Of a stretch of 64,000 nucleotides of DNA, positions 1 through 8,797 are shown one piece after another. Source of the DNA: Nocardia altamirensis NBRC 108246 (GTDB lineage Bacteria > Actinomycetota > Actinomycetes > Mycobacteriales > Mycobacteriaceae); the NCBI RefSeq assembly GCF_001612685.1, contig NZ_BDAY01000002.1, positions 55,367 through 119,366 on the forward strand. Reading direction: 5' to 3'. The stretch's first letter is position 1; every line of letters begins with the position of its first letter. The notes below the pieces were generated by a model. It searched no databases. It saw nothing but the letters and a program-made list of their open reading frames with translations, and was not told where the DNA came from. A program made the translations under genes and the position numbers.

Positions 1-260
1 TGACCAACAAGACCCAGAAATGGACGCGGACCACCGTCGCGAAGACCGACGCACCCGTGCAGACCGCGGAAGTCATTCTCGAAGGCCAGCTCAACAGTTC
101 GCTGCCGTCGTTCAGCCCGGTCGAATTCAGCAATGTGAAGCTCGACGGAAAACCGTTGTCGGCCTACAAGACGGTGGGTTACTCGATCGGTGCGACGAAC
201 GGTGAGGTGCACCCCGGTGCGCTCGCCAAGAACGGGTCCAGTTTCACCATCGCCAAGTAG
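1..260 (+). CDS. 3' end of a peptidase G1 (eqolisin)-like secreted protease, partial
   Basis: The frame is open from base 3 and ends at the stop at 258-260, leaving about 85 residues of a gene that starts outside the window. The segment TAEVILEG, followed about 7 residues later by LPSFSPVEFSNV, resembles the C-terminal beta-sandwich of G1 (glutamic) peptidases, in which an SAEWIVE-like strand precedes a similar LP-F segment. Bacterial members are secreted, acid-active endopeptidases. The catalytic Gln and Glu cannot be verified in this fragment, so the family call is tentative. It converges with the sialidase-like gene three bases later. Confidence 0.5.
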   Translation, partial: TNKTQKWTRTTVAKTDAPVQTAEVILEGQLNSSLPSFSPVEFSNVKLDGKPLSAYKTVGYSIGATNGEVHPGALAKNGSSFTIAK

Positions 261-263
261 GCG

Positions 264-1490
264 CTACTTGCCGGGCGCCGCAGGGCCGATCAGCGGGCCC
301 GACGCGTAATAGGCCATGCAGACCCCGTCGCTGTCGAGATCGGTCGCGGCCTCCAAAACCGAGCTGCCGTCCGGTGCGGGCAACAACGCCGAGCTGTAGT
401 TCTTGCACGGGGCATCGGTGATGTCGTCGATCGTGACAGGTGCGGGGATCTCGTACCAGCGGCCCTTGCCCAAGCTGTCGTTGGCAAGGATGGTTCGGCC
501 GGTGTTCGCCGTCATCGTGCCGTCCACGCTCGACACCATCTGGCCAGACAGCAGGATGGTGCCGTTCGGGCCGGGCCCCGGGCTCCAGGCAGGGAAGGGT
601 GCGTGCTGGGTATAGCCGCCGCCGGCGCCGATACGCACCATCGTGCCGAGGAATCGCGGATCGCCGTAGTTCCAGCCGTCGGTGGAGCGGCGAAAATAGG
701 CCAGGCACTGGTGAATCCGGTCGGTCTTGCAGATCTCGTAACTCATGAAATAGGTGCCGTCCGGCAGCGTGATGACATTCGCCATGCCTGGCCGGACCGT
801 GCGGACGTCGCTCACCACGGTGTCGGTCTGGTTCACCCAGTGCACGGCATCGGGCGAGCGGACCTGCACCAATTTCTGGCTGTGCCTGAGGTTGTCGGTT
901 TCATCGGAGTAGTGGGCGACGAGCTGCCCGTCCGCCGCCATCGACAAGCTCGGCTCCCACGCGCTCGGCAGGATCGGTCCCCAGTCGGTGGGGGAGTACA
1001 CGCTGTTGGATTCGGCGATGGTGGACACGAACTTCCAGTGCGCGCCGTGATCGGTACTTGCCCACAGTCGTTGTTCGACGTGGCGCAGCACGACTTCGAA
1101 CAGGTCGACGAACACCGTGTCGGCCCACAGCAGCGTCCCCGCCGGTAACTCGCCGATCGCCGTCGGCAGCTCGAAGAGTGCCGCACAGCAGAGCTGTCCA
1201 CCCTTGGTCGCCATCGGGTCGGTAATGGTGCCGCGCTGCTGAAAAGTCTTGCCGCCGTCCGTACTCGCCACGATTGCGCCCTGTTGTTGCAGCGTGTTGA
1301 CGCTGGCCACAATGGTGCCGTTGGCCGCGCCGCTGTGCTGCAGCCGAATCAGGCGTGGATAAAAGCTGCTTTCCGGATACAGCAGCTGACGGGTCGGCGC
1401 GACCGCCGAAATCGCAGGCTCGGCAGTGGCCGATGGGGCCGACCCGAGCGCGCACAGCGCAACGATCATCAACGCACCGAGCCGACGCAC
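264..1490 (-). CDS. Secreted sialidase/BNR-repeat family protein
   Basis: This 408-residue protein begins with a signal peptide of about 23 residues (MRRLG start, hydrophobic ALMIVALCAL core, ATA-E cleavage). Two clear Asp-box (BNR) motifs are visible, STDGGKTF at residues 76-83 and STDHGAHW at 145-152, plus a weaker STDGWNYGD later. Asp boxes mark the turns of six-bladed beta-propeller sialidases and related glycosidases. The product is therefore an exported propeller, probably a glycoside hydrolase or carbohydrate-binding protein. The arginine triad of true sialidases was not identified, so enzymatic activity is uncertain. The gene stands alone, with convergent neighbours on its left. Confidence 0.75.
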   Translation of the reverse strand: MRRLGALMIVALCALGSAPSATAEPAISAVAPTRQLLYPESSFYPRLIRLQHSGAANGTIVASVNTLQQQGAIVASTDGGKTFQQRGTITDPMATKGGQLCCAALFELPTAIGELPAGTLLWADTVFVDLFEVVLRHVEQRLWASTDHGAHWKFVSTIAESNSVYSPTDWGPILPSAWEPSLSMAADGQLVAHYSDETDNLRHSQKLVQVRSPDAVHWVNQTDTVVSDVRTVRPGMANVITLPDGTYFMSYEICKTDRIHQCLAYFRRSTDGWNYGDPRFLGTMVRIGAGGGYTQHAPFPAWSPGPGPNGTILLSGQMVSSVDGTMTANTGRTILANDSLGKGRWYEIPAPVTIDDITDAPCKNYSSALLPAPDGSSVLEAATDLDSDGVCMAYYASGPLIGPAAPGK

Positions 1491-1597
1491 GGATACTCCC
1501 CTCGAAGTTCGGCAGAACGATGTCGCTCAGGAATGCACGCGGGGAAACTCGCTGCAGAATACCGAACTCCTGTCCGAATTCAGCGCACCGTCAGGGT

Positions 1598-2071
1598 TCA
1601 CGGCGCGGGTTCGAACCAGGTCGGTCCGTCCACGCATGCGTGCCGGATGCGCAGCAGGTCGGACTCGGGCAGGTGCGGGAGGTCCGACAGGTCGAACCAC
1701 GCGACTTCCAGCGATTCGTCGTCGTTCACCGCGGCCGTGCCGCCGATCGCGCGGCAGCGGAAGGCGATATCCATGAACTGGCAGATGTCGCCGTTCGGGT
1801 AGGTGTGCGGCGGCATGGCCCGGACGAGGACGATGCGTTCGGCGACGCAGCGCACGGCGGTCTCCTCGTAGACCTCGCGTACCGCGCAGGCGGCGGGCTG
1901 TTCGCCGGGTTCGGGCATGCCCGCGATGATCGCCCAGTTGCCGGTGTCGGCGCGGCGCCCGAGCAGCAGCCTGCCGTCGTCATCGAAGACCAGCGCGCTG
2001 ACGCCGGGGAGCCACAGCAGTTGGGGACCGGCGGCGGCGCGGATAGTGTGGATGAAATCAGGGGTCGCCAT
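1598..2071 (-). CDS. Nudix hydrolase
   Basis: This 157-residue protein carries a Nudix box, GMPEPGEQPAACAVREVYEE, matching GX5EX7REXXEE; the glycine normally after EE is replaced (ETAV). Family members hydrolyse nucleoside diphosphates linked to another moiety, using divalent metal bound by the glutamates. The N-terminal MATPDFIHTIRAAAG precedes a LLWLPGVSALVFDDDGRLLL strand typical of small single-domain Nudix enzymes. The ATG at 2071 was chosen because the open frame upstream lacks family-like sequence. The substrate is not predictable. It is a single-gene unit next to the TerD gene. Confidence 0.85.
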   Translation of the reverse strand: MATPDFIHTIRAAAGPQLLWLPGVSALVFDDDGRLLLGRRADTGNWAIIAGMPEPGEQPAACAVREVYEETAVRCVAERIVLVRAMPPHTYPNGDICQFMDIAFRCRAIGGTAAVNDDESLEVAWFDLSDLPHLPESDLLRIRHACVDGPTWFEPAP

Positions 2072-2290
2072 GCCAACGACAGTAGGTTGCCGAGCGTCGG
2101 CCGATTGGAGTGTGCGTCGGCGGGTATGCGGCTGGTGCGGGCTGTTTCGGCTTCGATCGGACAGTTGCCCCGGCATCGTCAACGGCGACGAGTCGCTCGA
2201 CGGTGAGCAGGCGCGGCGGGTGCGGCGGGTGCGGCGGCACCGAAGCAAGCGGCCCGTGTAGATCCGAGAACAAGGCGTTGCGGTAGTCGA

Positions 2291-2881
2291 GTGCCGTGGT
2301 CGCCCCCGAGAAAGGGGACCCCGGTGTCCATGCCGTTGGTCGATTCCGTTGGCACCGCGCTCGAGCAGGTCGCCATGGCGGTGGGGTGGGATGCCGCCGC
2401 GATATGGTCCGAAGTCGACGGCACGATCAACGCGGAGCGCCGGGTCGACTTGAATTCGGCGGCAGTGCTTTTCGCCGGCGACCAGTTGGTGGACGCCGTG
2501 TATCACGAGCAGCTCGGTTCGCGTGACGCGGCGATCAGCCACAGCGGCGACAGCCCGACGGGGGAGGGGCGCGGCGACAACGAGGTGATCAGTCTCGAGC
2601 TGGCGCAGATCGACCCGCAGGTGACGAGCGTGATCCTTCTTGTCACCAGCTACTCGGGACAGAGCCTCGCCCAGATCGACAACGTGTACTACCGGTTGCT
2701 CGACACCATGACCGGCACCGAAATTGCCAGGTGCGCAATCGGTAACGGCCCGCACACCGGGGTAGTGCTCGGCAAACTCGTTCGGGCCCAACCTTGTTGG
2801 CATTTCGTGGGGATAGGCGCAGGCCTGTACGCGCATCATGTGGCCGAAGCTGTTCCGCAGCTCGCGCCCTATTTGCCGTAG
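2291..2881 (+). CDS. TerD family (tellurium/stress) calcium-binding domain protein
   Basis: This 196-residue single-domain protein starts at GTG 2291. The opening RKGTPVSMPLVD, followed by VAMAVGWDAA, matches the LKKG-N-V-L and GLGWD landmarks of the TerD fold. Acidic loops (SGDSPTGEGRGDNE) occupy the usual Ca2+-binding positions, and EVISLELAQIDPQVTSVILLVTSY fits the family core. TerD proteins are cytosolic and are linked to tellurite, phage and envelope stress resistance, but in actinobacteria isolated copies are common and their role is unclear. No other ter genes are adjacent. It converges with the S1 protease gene with an 17-base gap. Confidence 0.85.
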   Translation: MPWSPPRKGTPVSMPLVDSVGTALEQVAMAVGWDAAAIWSEVDGTINAERRVDLNSAAVLFAGDQLVDAVYHEQLGSRDAAISHSGDSPTGEGRGDNEVISLELAQIDPQVTSVILLVTSYSGQSLAQIDNVYYRLLDTMTGTEIARCAIGNGPHTGVVLGKLVRAQPCWHFVGIGAGLYAHHVAEAVPQLAPYLP

Positions 2882-2898
2882 CCTGCGACGAAATCCGG

Positions 2899-3555
2899 TT
2901 ACAGCGGCTGATATCCGGTGCCGATATCGCCGCGGGCGTCCAGGTCGGCCATGATCGCGTTGATGTTGGTGCCGACTTCCGGCCCGAAACAGCCGATGCC
3001 GTAATAGGCGTTGACCATGCCGACCAGAGTGGTGCCGAGTACCACCGGAGCGCCGGAATCGCCCTTCATCACACACATTTGGGTCCAGGTCTCGGTGTTG
3101 GTGGACCGGACATCGCCCCAGACCACGCCACAGCTCGTCCCGGTGGTGCTGCCCCGCTTGCACGTGATCGCGGGAAACTGTGCGGGGCCGCCGATTCCGG
3201 TGATGGTGGTGCCGCCGACGTGGTTCATCGGGGTGACGCGCTGCGGATCGAATTCGATGACCGCGTAATCCAGACGGGAATCGGAGTGGACGATGCGACC
3301 CACTGTCCCATAGCTCGGATATATATCGGCCGCGACGCGTGCGCCCGGCTTGCCGCAGTGTCCTGCGGTCAAGCCGACCAGCCGTTGCTCGCTGTCGCGG
3401 CCGATGGTGGTCAAGGTGCAGCCGACGGCCTCGTCGATCGTGATGCCGGAGCCGCCGCCGATCGCAGGCGGCGCCTCGGCGGTGGCGACAGCGGGTGCGG
3501 CGCCGAGTACGGCGGCAGCGGCGGCGAGAACTAGGGCGCTTCGTGTCACGTGCAT
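2899..3555 (-). CDS. Secreted S1 family (chymotrypsin-like) serine protease
   Basis: This 218-residue protein has a signal peptide (MHVTRSALVLAAAAAVLGAA, cleavage near ATA-EA). The catalytic triad is readable: His in LTAGHC, Asp in SRLDYAVIEF and Ser in KGDSGAPV. It is short, like alpha-lytic/streptogrisin-type proteases, but the N-terminal segment before the protease domain is only about 35 residues, so the usual long pro-region is missing. The Cys pairs around CTL...GHC and TCKRG...SCGVVW suggest structural disulfides. The ATG at 3555 gives the proper signal peptide. Likely an extracellular endopeptidase. Confidence 0.88.
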   Translation of the reverse strand: MHVTRSALVLAAAAAVLGAAPAVATAEAPPAIGGGSGITIDEAVGCTLTTIGRDSEQRLVGLTAGHCGKPGARVAADIYPSYGTVGRIVHSDSRLDYAVIEFDPQRVTPMNHVGGTTITGIGGPAQFPAITCKRGSTTGTSCGVVWGDVRSTNTETWTQMCVMKGDSGAPVVLGTTLVGMVNAYYGIGCFGPEVGTNINAIMADLDARGDIGTGYQPL

Positions 3556-3664
3556 GACTCCTCTGGATCGCTCTCCCGATGCCTGCGCACCGATTGTTCG
3601 CGACATTCCCGGCTCGACCGCAGCCAAACGGTTTATGTGGCAGTCGAATCTACGACGACGACGC

Positions 3665-4540
3665 TCAGGATCCGTCGATCGCCAGCAGCGTTCTCGCGCC
3701 CGCGGCGAACGCTTCGGCGTCCTCGAGTTGTGGATAGTGGCCCAGGCCTGCGAGTTCGAGTACCGGGGCCGCCGGGCGCAACGCGCGAAGACCGTCGAGA
3801 ACCGCGACGGTGGCGACCGGATCCGCAGTCCCCCAGAGGAAGCCGAGCGGCTTGTCCCAGTCGCGGACCGCCCCGTGCCAGCGCGCCGCGTTGGTGACGC
3901 GCTCGTCGAGGTAGGCGGTGAGCAGATGCGCGATCCGATGACCACGTGCGTGCGCGAGCAACGCCCACTGCGCTGCGGCTTCCTCCTTCGTCAAAGGGTG
4001 TCGGGCCGAGAACAATCGCGCGAACTCACGGGTGAACACCGGGCGGTTCGCCAGCCGCGCCGCCGCCGGTCCGAGTGGGCCGCGCAGGATCTGCTGGATC
4101 GGCCGCAAGCTCGCCTTCTCCAGGATGACGCTGCCGTTGCTGAGGACCACGCGGTCGAGGGCGCAGGTCAGCGTCCCGTCGATGTCGCGGGCGATGAGCT
4201 CGGTGGCGACGGAGGTGCCCATGTCGTGTGCGAGCAGCACGATCGGGCCTGCGGTGTTCGCGGCGACGATCTCTTCGACGGTGTCGGCATGCTCGAACAG
4301 GCTGTAGCGGTGTGGCCGCGGTTTGTCGGACAGCCCGAAGCCGAGGAAGTCGATGGTCAGCCAGGCGCGGCCGCCCAGTCGGCCGACGATGTCGCGAAAG
4401 TCGAAGGAGCTCGACGGGTAGCCGTGCAGCAGAACGACAGTCGGCCCCGCGCCCGCGGCGGACCGGACGAACAGCGTGCCCGCCCGCGTGCGCACCTGTC
4501 GCCCGCCCGCGCGCCACTCCTCGACTTCGCTCGGCATCAC
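3665..4540 (-). CDS. Alpha/beta hydrolase, epoxide hydrolase/haloalkane dehalogenase-like
   Basis: This 291-residue alpha/beta-hydrolase has an oxyanion motif VVLLHGYPSSSFDF. Its nucleophile elbow, LLAHDMGTSVA, has Asp rather than Ser, as in epoxide hydrolases, haloalkane dehalogenases and fluoroacetate dehalogenases. The acid is probably the Asp of WGTADPVATV and the base the His of GLGHYPQLED. The cap region between about residues 125 and 205 is helical. These features predict hydrolysis through a covalent aspartyl ester, on an epoxide or halide substrate that cannot be specified. It is cytosolic, with no signal peptide, and forms a single-gene unit. Confidence 0.82.
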   Translation of the reverse strand: MMPSEVEEWRAGGRQVRTRAGTLFVRSAAGAGPTVVLLHGYPSSSFDFRDIVGRLGGRAWLTIDFLGFGLSDKPRPHRYSLFEHADTVEEIVAANTAGPIVLLAHDMGTSVATELIARDIDGTLTCALDRVVLSNGSVILEKASLRPIQQILRGPLGPAAARLANRPVFTREFARLFSARHPLTKEEAAAQWALLAHARGHRIAHLLTAYLDERVTNAARWHGAVRDWDKPLGFLWGTADPVATVAVLDGLRALRPAAPVLELAGLGHYPQLEDAEAFAAGARTLLAIDGS

Positions 4541-4708
4541 AGCGGCGACATTACGGCACGCGCAGCGGGTGCGGGGTCGGCGCGCGACTCAGTCATAGCC
4601 CGCTGACCACGGGTTGTGAGTCGAGTCTCGTTCCCGGCGAATACCGCTCACCGGACAGAAGTCCGCGTTTACCTCCGTTCGCCGCCGCTCGCCGGTATCG
4701 TCCCTGAT

Positions 4709-4725
4709 CAGAGGCAATGCCTCTG
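4709..4725. promoter_or_regulatory. 17-bp perfect palindrome upstream of small ORF
   Basis: CAGAGGCA-A-TGCCTCTG is a perfect inverted repeat with a single central base, ending 33 bp before the start of the small gene at 4759. Its position suits an operator; no regulator can be assigned. It could also fold in RNA. Confidence 0.35.
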
Positions 4726-4758
4726 CTCAGAACCACCTGTCGTGCCGAGGAGGTCGCA

Positions 4759-4953
4759 ATGCGGCGACGCGTATCAATACGCCCCATGTGGCGCCACCTG
4801 GTCCGTGGTCTCATCCTCATCGGCGCGTGCGTCGGCGGCTCCGCTCGCTGCTACGTCGAGTGGGCAGGCGCCAACCCCGCCGACGCCAAGGACGTGGAGT
4901 GCTGGGATTGGTCCGTTCCGCATCAGTGGTACGACGCGGCGCATCGCCGGTGA
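4759..4953 (+). CDS. Small hypothetical exported or membrane protein
   Basis: This 64-residue ORF has an excellent ribosome-binding site (GAGGAGG at 4747-4753, 5 nt before ATG 4759), which fixes this start over the in-frame ATG at 4717. The N-terminus is basic (MRRRVSIRPMWRHLVRG) and runs into a short hydrophobic stretch (LILIGACVGG), then a polar tail rich in Trp and Asp with three cysteines. It could be a single-pass membrane or secreted microprotein. No family was recognised, and support rests on the RBS and composition. Confidence 0.5.
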   Translation: MRRRVSIRPMWRHLVRGLILIGACVGGSARCYVEWAGANPADAKDVECWDWSVPHQWYDAAHRR

Positions 4954-5015
4954 CGCGCTGACCGGTTTTCCTGTGCGGCGGCACCTACCGGTGTCTTGTT
5001 CCTCTGGTCTGGCCG

Positions 5016-6734
5016 TCAAGGGTGGACGTACACGGGGACATCGTCGGCCCACGGTTGCCGAGTGACCATGTCGGCGACCTTCACATAACCGCGCTCGAAC
5101 TCGCCGGTAGCAGCGTCTACCAGGCGATATTCCTGGGTTTGCCGGTGGATCGGCTGGGCGTCGAGCAGGACGACGCGCACCTCGCCCGGTTCGAAGTGGC
5201 AGCGTTGCTGTATCGCGGCGATCAGCTGCTCGTTGTGCATGTGGCCGTCGCCGAAGTTCCAGCCGACGGCGGTGCTGCAGAGGCGCTCGCCCTCGGTGAC
5301 CACGTACTCGTCTTCACGGCTCGCAGGCATCGCCCGGTGCACGAGTGTGAACAGCGCCCGCCCGTGCGTGTTCATGGCGCGGAAGGCATAGCCGAGATAC
5401 ATCGGGATCTGGGCGCGGTCCTTGCCGTAGTACCGCTCCAGCTGCGCCTGCGGCATGCTGGCGATCGCGACGATGCCCGCGTCGATCTTCGCGGCCGCCG
5501 ACGGTTTCACGCACCACAGCGTCGTATCCCAGTTGCCCGCGTAGTAACGCATGCCAGGCAGGAACGAAATCTTGCGCGGGAACAGGTTTCCCGCGATCAC
5601 CGTGCCTGCGACCACCACGAACAGCAGCGCCACCGGCACCGGTCGGGTCAGCTCGCCGAGGCCGAGATCGGCGTGCGCGACGAACAGCGTGCCGACGCCG
5701 AAGATCATGAAGACGTTCCACTCCAACGGAACTCCCATCGGGATGGCGGTGAGGATCCCGAGATGGAAACACACCATCACGAACGCGGCGATCGCCGTCG
5801 GCCAGCCGCCGTGCGCGAAGAACAACACCACCGGAACGGCCAGCTCCACCGCGGTGGCGGCGTGCGCGACGAGACGCGACAGCCTGCCTGGCCGCAGATC
5901 GTCGGGGAAGTTCTCGAAGAACTTGCGCTTGAGCGACTTTCGGCGCACCACCGGGCTGTTGGACATCATCGTGGACACCACGAACGGAAAATGCTTGTTC
6001 AGCTTCGAGATCGCCGCGCCCATCCAGATCACCAGGAAAACGACCTTCGCGGCGATCAGCGGGTCGGCGGCGGTGAACAGGAACGCGATGGTGAGCGGCG
6101 CGTAGACCTCGCCGCGCGCCGCCAGGAAGATCACCTTGTCGCGCAACCCGAGTACCGCGAGCACGCCGAGGATTCCGGCGATCTGCCAGGTCGGCAGGAT
6201 CCCGACCGTCGTGTCCAGCGCCGGTATCGGCCCGGTGCCGTTGGACAGCAACGCGATCGAGGTCAGCACCAGCAGCGCCGCGTACAAGGCGACATCCACC
6301 GGCGTGCGGCTGGATCCCTTTGTCAGCGGCACCCGATTCGGCCACGGCGGTAGCCGAATGGTCTTGGGCCGCAGCCAATACAGGATCGAGCCGAACGGCG
6401 GCACGAACCGGTTGTTCAGCGGCCCGAACCCGCAACCGAGCCCGATCACCTCGAACAGCAGCGTGTACAGCACCACTTTCTCGAAGACGATCGGCTCCGA
6501 CCACCAGTCGCCGACGGCCGTGAACCCGTCGATGCCCTTGGTGGACAGGACGATCAGCCAGCCGCCGAGGATGTAGAGGCCGACCTTGCCGACATAGAAC
6601 AGGTGCAGCACGACCGGGGTGCCGAAGCCGACCTCGGCCCAATGCCTGGCCATCGGCCGGATCCGCTCGCCGCGGGTGCCCTTGCTCCACTCCGCCATGT
6701 CGACCACCGGCAGTTCGGGCTCGCGAAATCCCAT
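5016..6734 (-). CDS. Polytopic membrane protein, DUF3556-like
   Basis: This 572-residue integral membrane protein reads from ATG 6734 (MGFREPELPVVDMAEW). About ten hydrophobic helices span residues 45-400, including LYILGGWLIVL, IPALDTTVG-flanked segments and VPVALLFVVVAGTVIAGNLF. A soluble C-terminal domain of about 170 residues follows (MRYYAGNWDTTLWCVKP, then HMHNEQLIAAIQQRC). The architecture and the N-terminal signature match the actinobacterial DUF3556 family of mycobacteria and nocardiae, whose function is unknown. The longer frame upstream to 6860 is Arg-rich and looks non-coding. The gene is monocistronic. Confidence 0.8.
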   Translation of the reverse strand: MGFREPELPVVDMAEWSKGTRGERIRPMARHWAEVGFGTPVVLHLFYVGKVGLYILGGWLIVLSTKGIDGFTAVGDWWSEPIVFEKVVLYTLLFEVIGLGCGFGPLNNRFVPPFGSILYWLRPKTIRLPPWPNRVPLTKGSSRTPVDVALYAALLVLTSIALLSNGTGPIPALDTTVGILPTWQIAGILGVLAVLGLRDKVIFLAARGEVYAPLTIAFLFTAADPLIAAKVVFLVIWMGAAISKLNKHFPFVVSTMMSNSPVVRRKSLKRKFFENFPDDLRPGRLSRLVAHAATAVELAVPVVLFFAHGGWPTAIAAFVMVCFHLGILTAIPMGVPLEWNVFMIFGVGTLFVAHADLGLGELTRPVPVALLFVVVAGTVIAGNLFPRKISFLPGMRYYAGNWDTTLWCVKPSAAAKIDAGIVAIASMPQAQLERYYGKDRAQIPMYLGYAFRAMNTHGRALFTLVHRAMPASREDEYVVTEGERLCSTAVGWNFGDGHMHNEQLIAAIQQRCHFEPGEVRVVLLDAQPIHRQTQEYRLVDAATGEFERGYVKVADMVTRQPWADDVPVYVHP

Positions 6735-6861
6735 CAGGCGCACTCCGATCCGTGCTGGCGCGCGGGTGCTGACACGACGTGCCTGGCGGGCGCGCGACGC
6801 TGATCTCCGACGATAGCGAGCGAAGCTGCCGCTCAGACCGTTTCCGGCGCAGTGCGACACA

Positions 6862-6882
6862 CGGTCCCGGTCACCGGGACCG
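6862..6882 (-). terminator. Hairpin terminator of the flavin-reductase-like gene
   Basis: CGGTCCCGG-TCA-CCGGGACCG is a perfect 9-bp stem lying 5 nt beyond the stop codon at 6888. It lacks a strong T-run, as is common for actinobacterial terminators. Confidence 0.55.
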
Positions 6883-6887
6883 ACCGT

Positions 6888-7517
6888 TCAGCGACTCGGT
6901 TCCGGATGCGGCATCCGCCACGCTTCGGCCAACCGGGAGGGGTGCACCTGTGCGCCGCCGCCGAAGAATTCGCAGAACTTCATGATCAAGGGATCCCACC
7001 CGACCGGGTCGATGTACTGGGTGCCAGGCAGGACCAGGTCGTCGGCCACGTGGGCGCGCACGACCCGGACGGTGTGTGCGATGGCGTCGGTATCGATGCC
7101 GAACGGCGCGGCCGAGAGCAGCTCGCATTCGAGTTGGATCGGGCACTCGGCCACCCGAGGGGCGGCGACGAGATCGGACGGGACCGGTGTGAGCCCGGCG
7201 GCGCCGAACTTGTCCGGCTCGTGCCGGTAGCCCTTGTTGACCTTATGCGGTGACAGTGTCGGCGAACCGGTCAGCAGGGCGAGCCGGTCGACGGCGGTGA
7301 CCAGGTCCGCGGAGGGCAGGTTCAGCACGCACTCGCGTTCACGGGCCAGGTTGATGGTGGTCTGTGCGCCGGTGTTCATCCCGAGCATGCACTGATCGTC
7401 GAGCCACCACGCCGACGACATCGGTGCCAGGTTCGCCGTCCCGTCCGGGTTGCGGGTACTGATCAACACGACCGGGGTGCCGAAATACAGGACCTTGAGA
7501 TCAACTACGCGATGCAT
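6888..7517 (-). CDS. Flavin reductase-like (FMN-binding split-barrel) protein
   Basis: This 209-residue protein belongs to the flavin-reductase-like split-barrel family. The opening LYFGTPVVLISTRNPDGTANLAPMSS is the typical FMN-binding start, followed by GMNTGAQTTINLARERECVLNLP. Members reduce or bind FMN and either supply reduced flavin to monooxygenases or act as flavoprotein reductases. The nearest downstream gene is DUF3556-like, so no partner is indicated. It might in principle serve the StyA-type enzyme at 55.3 kb, but nothing in the sequence links them. The ATG at 7517 directly begins the conserved domain. Confidence 0.8.
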   Translation of the reverse strand: MHRVVDLKVLYFGTPVVLISTRNPDGTANLAPMSSAWWLDDQCMLGMNTGAQTTINLARERECVLNLPSADLVTAVDRLALLTGSPTLSPHKVNKGYRHEPDKFGAAGLTPVPSDLVAAPRVAECPIQLECELLSAAPFGIDTDAIAHTVRVVRAHVADDLVLPGTQYIDPVGWDPLIMKFCEFFGGGAQVHPSRLAEAWRMPHPEPSR

Positions 7518-7670
7518 AGGGCCACGGTGCCGTCGCCGCGGTGCGGGCGCTGGCGGAAAGCGGACGCGGCGTTGGGCTGACGACGTGGCGTCGCATGGCC
7601 TCTGTTGCTACTCGATGTGGGCGGTGGAGCGCTGGAGGGCGGTCGGGATTGCAGCGTCGAAGGCGCGGAA

Positions 7671-8693
7671 CTACACAGCGCCGATGGCGATCAGGCTGCG
7701 GGCGCAGTCGAGCACCGCCTGCTCGGCGGGGCGCGGCCGCCAGCCGAGGACACGCTCGGCCTTCTCGATGCTGTGCCGATTACGTCGGCCGAGGGCGGGG
7801 GTGATCTCGCGCAGCGACGGGTCGGCCAGGCGGGCGAAGAGCCGGACCGCGAAATCGGGGAGCTGCCGGGTGGCGACGGCGCTGCCCTGCGCGCCGAGCT
7901 TGGTGTGCAAGGTCTGCGCCATATCCCGCATCCAGGTGAACTCGCCTGTCGCCAAGAACCGTTCGCCGCCTGCGCCGGGTGCGGTCATCGCCTTGATATG
8001 GATGTCGGCGAGGTCGCGGACGTCGACGATCTCGAATCCGATGCGCGGCACGCCGCGCATGGTGCCCGAGAGCATCCGCGCGATGATGCTGACCGAGCCG
8101 GTATTGGCGGCGGTGAGGACAGGGCCGAAGACCGCGCCGGGCAGGACCGTGGTGAGCTCGGTGCGACTCTGGTTGTCGCGCATGAAGTCCCACGCCGCCA
8201 GCTCGGCGACGGTCTTGGATCGGCGGTAGGGGATCAGCGTTGGATCTTCGGGATCGGTCCACAGTGTCTCGTCGGTAATGCCTTCTGTCGCATAGGAAGA
8301 CGGGCTTGCCGCGTTTGCCGCCGAGGTCATCACCACCCGGCGCACTCCGGCCGCGGTCGCGGCGCGCAGCACCCGCAGCGCGCCGTCGCGTGCGGTGGCG
8401 ACCAGCGTGTCGGCGCTGCCGGTGCTGGCGATGCCGAGTGGTGAGGCGACGTGCAGCACGTAGTCGACGTCCGCCATCGCGGCGTCCCAGCCGTGGTCGG
8501 AGGTCAGGTCGGCGACCGCGAAGCTCAGCCGTCCGGCCGGGTCGATTTTGGCGGCCACCGCCGAGGTGACCGCGTTCGCCTTGTCTTTGTCCCGCACGGT
8601 GGTGCGCACGTGGTAGCCGCGTCCGAGCAGTTCGACGAGGCACCACCCGGCGACATAGCCGGTTCCTCCGGTTACCAGTACCAGCTCGGCCAT
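7671..8693 (-). CDS. NAD(P)-dependent epimerase/dehydratase (extended SDR, DFR-like)
   Basis: This 340-residue extended SDR has the Rossmann motif LVTGGTGYVAGW at residues 6-17, followed by RTTVRDKDKANAV, which suggests NADP binding. The active-site Tyr-Lys pair is in YRRSKTVAE. The order VLHVASPLG, then VVMTSAANA, then YRRSK is that of dihydroflavonol-4-reductase/aldehyde-reductase-like enzymes that reduce carbonyls. It is divergently transcribed from a TetR gene across a 104-bp region with a symmetric operator, so it is probably that regulator's target. The substrate is unknown. Confidence 0.85.
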   Translation of the reverse strand: MAELVLVTGGTGYVAGWCLVELLGRGYHVRTTVRDKDKANAVTSAVAAKIDPAGRLSFAVADLTSDHGWDAAMADVDYVLHVASPLGIASTGSADTLVATARDGALRVLRAATAAGVRRVVMTSAANAASPSSYATEGITDETLWTDPEDPTLIPYRRSKTVAELAAWDFMRDNQSRTELTTVLPGAVFGPVLTAANTGSVSIIARMLSGTMRGVPRIGFEIVDVRDLADIHIKAMTAPGAGGERFLATGEFTWMRDMAQTLHTKLGAQGSAVATRQLPDFAVRLFARLADPSLREITPALGRRNRHSIEKAERVLGWRPRPAEQAVLDCARSLIAIGAV

Positions 8694-8719
8694 GCGGATT
8701 CACCTCCGTGTGCCAGAAT

Positions 8720-8773
8720 GAAACGGAGGGGCCTCCGGTCCGGTTTCCACGGTAACGGAGCCCCCTCCGTTTC
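8720..8773. promoter_or_regulatory. Operator region between divergent SDR and TetR genes
   Basis: Two 18-bp arms, 8720-8737 (core CGGAGGGGCCTCCG) and 8756-8773 (core ACGGAGCCCCCTCCGT), are inverted copies with one mismatch. Each arm is itself nearly palindromic, giving two probable TetR dimer sites. Their placement between the two divergent start codons suggests coordinated repression of both genes. Confidence 0.7.
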
Positions 8774-8797
8774 GCAAGCGAGGCACGAAGGACCCGA

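Noticed and set aside
5022..6353. 443-codon plus-strand ORF opposite the DUF3556-like gene
   Set aside because: His/Arg/Glu-rich shadow without motifs; the membrane protein on the minus strand has coherent helices.
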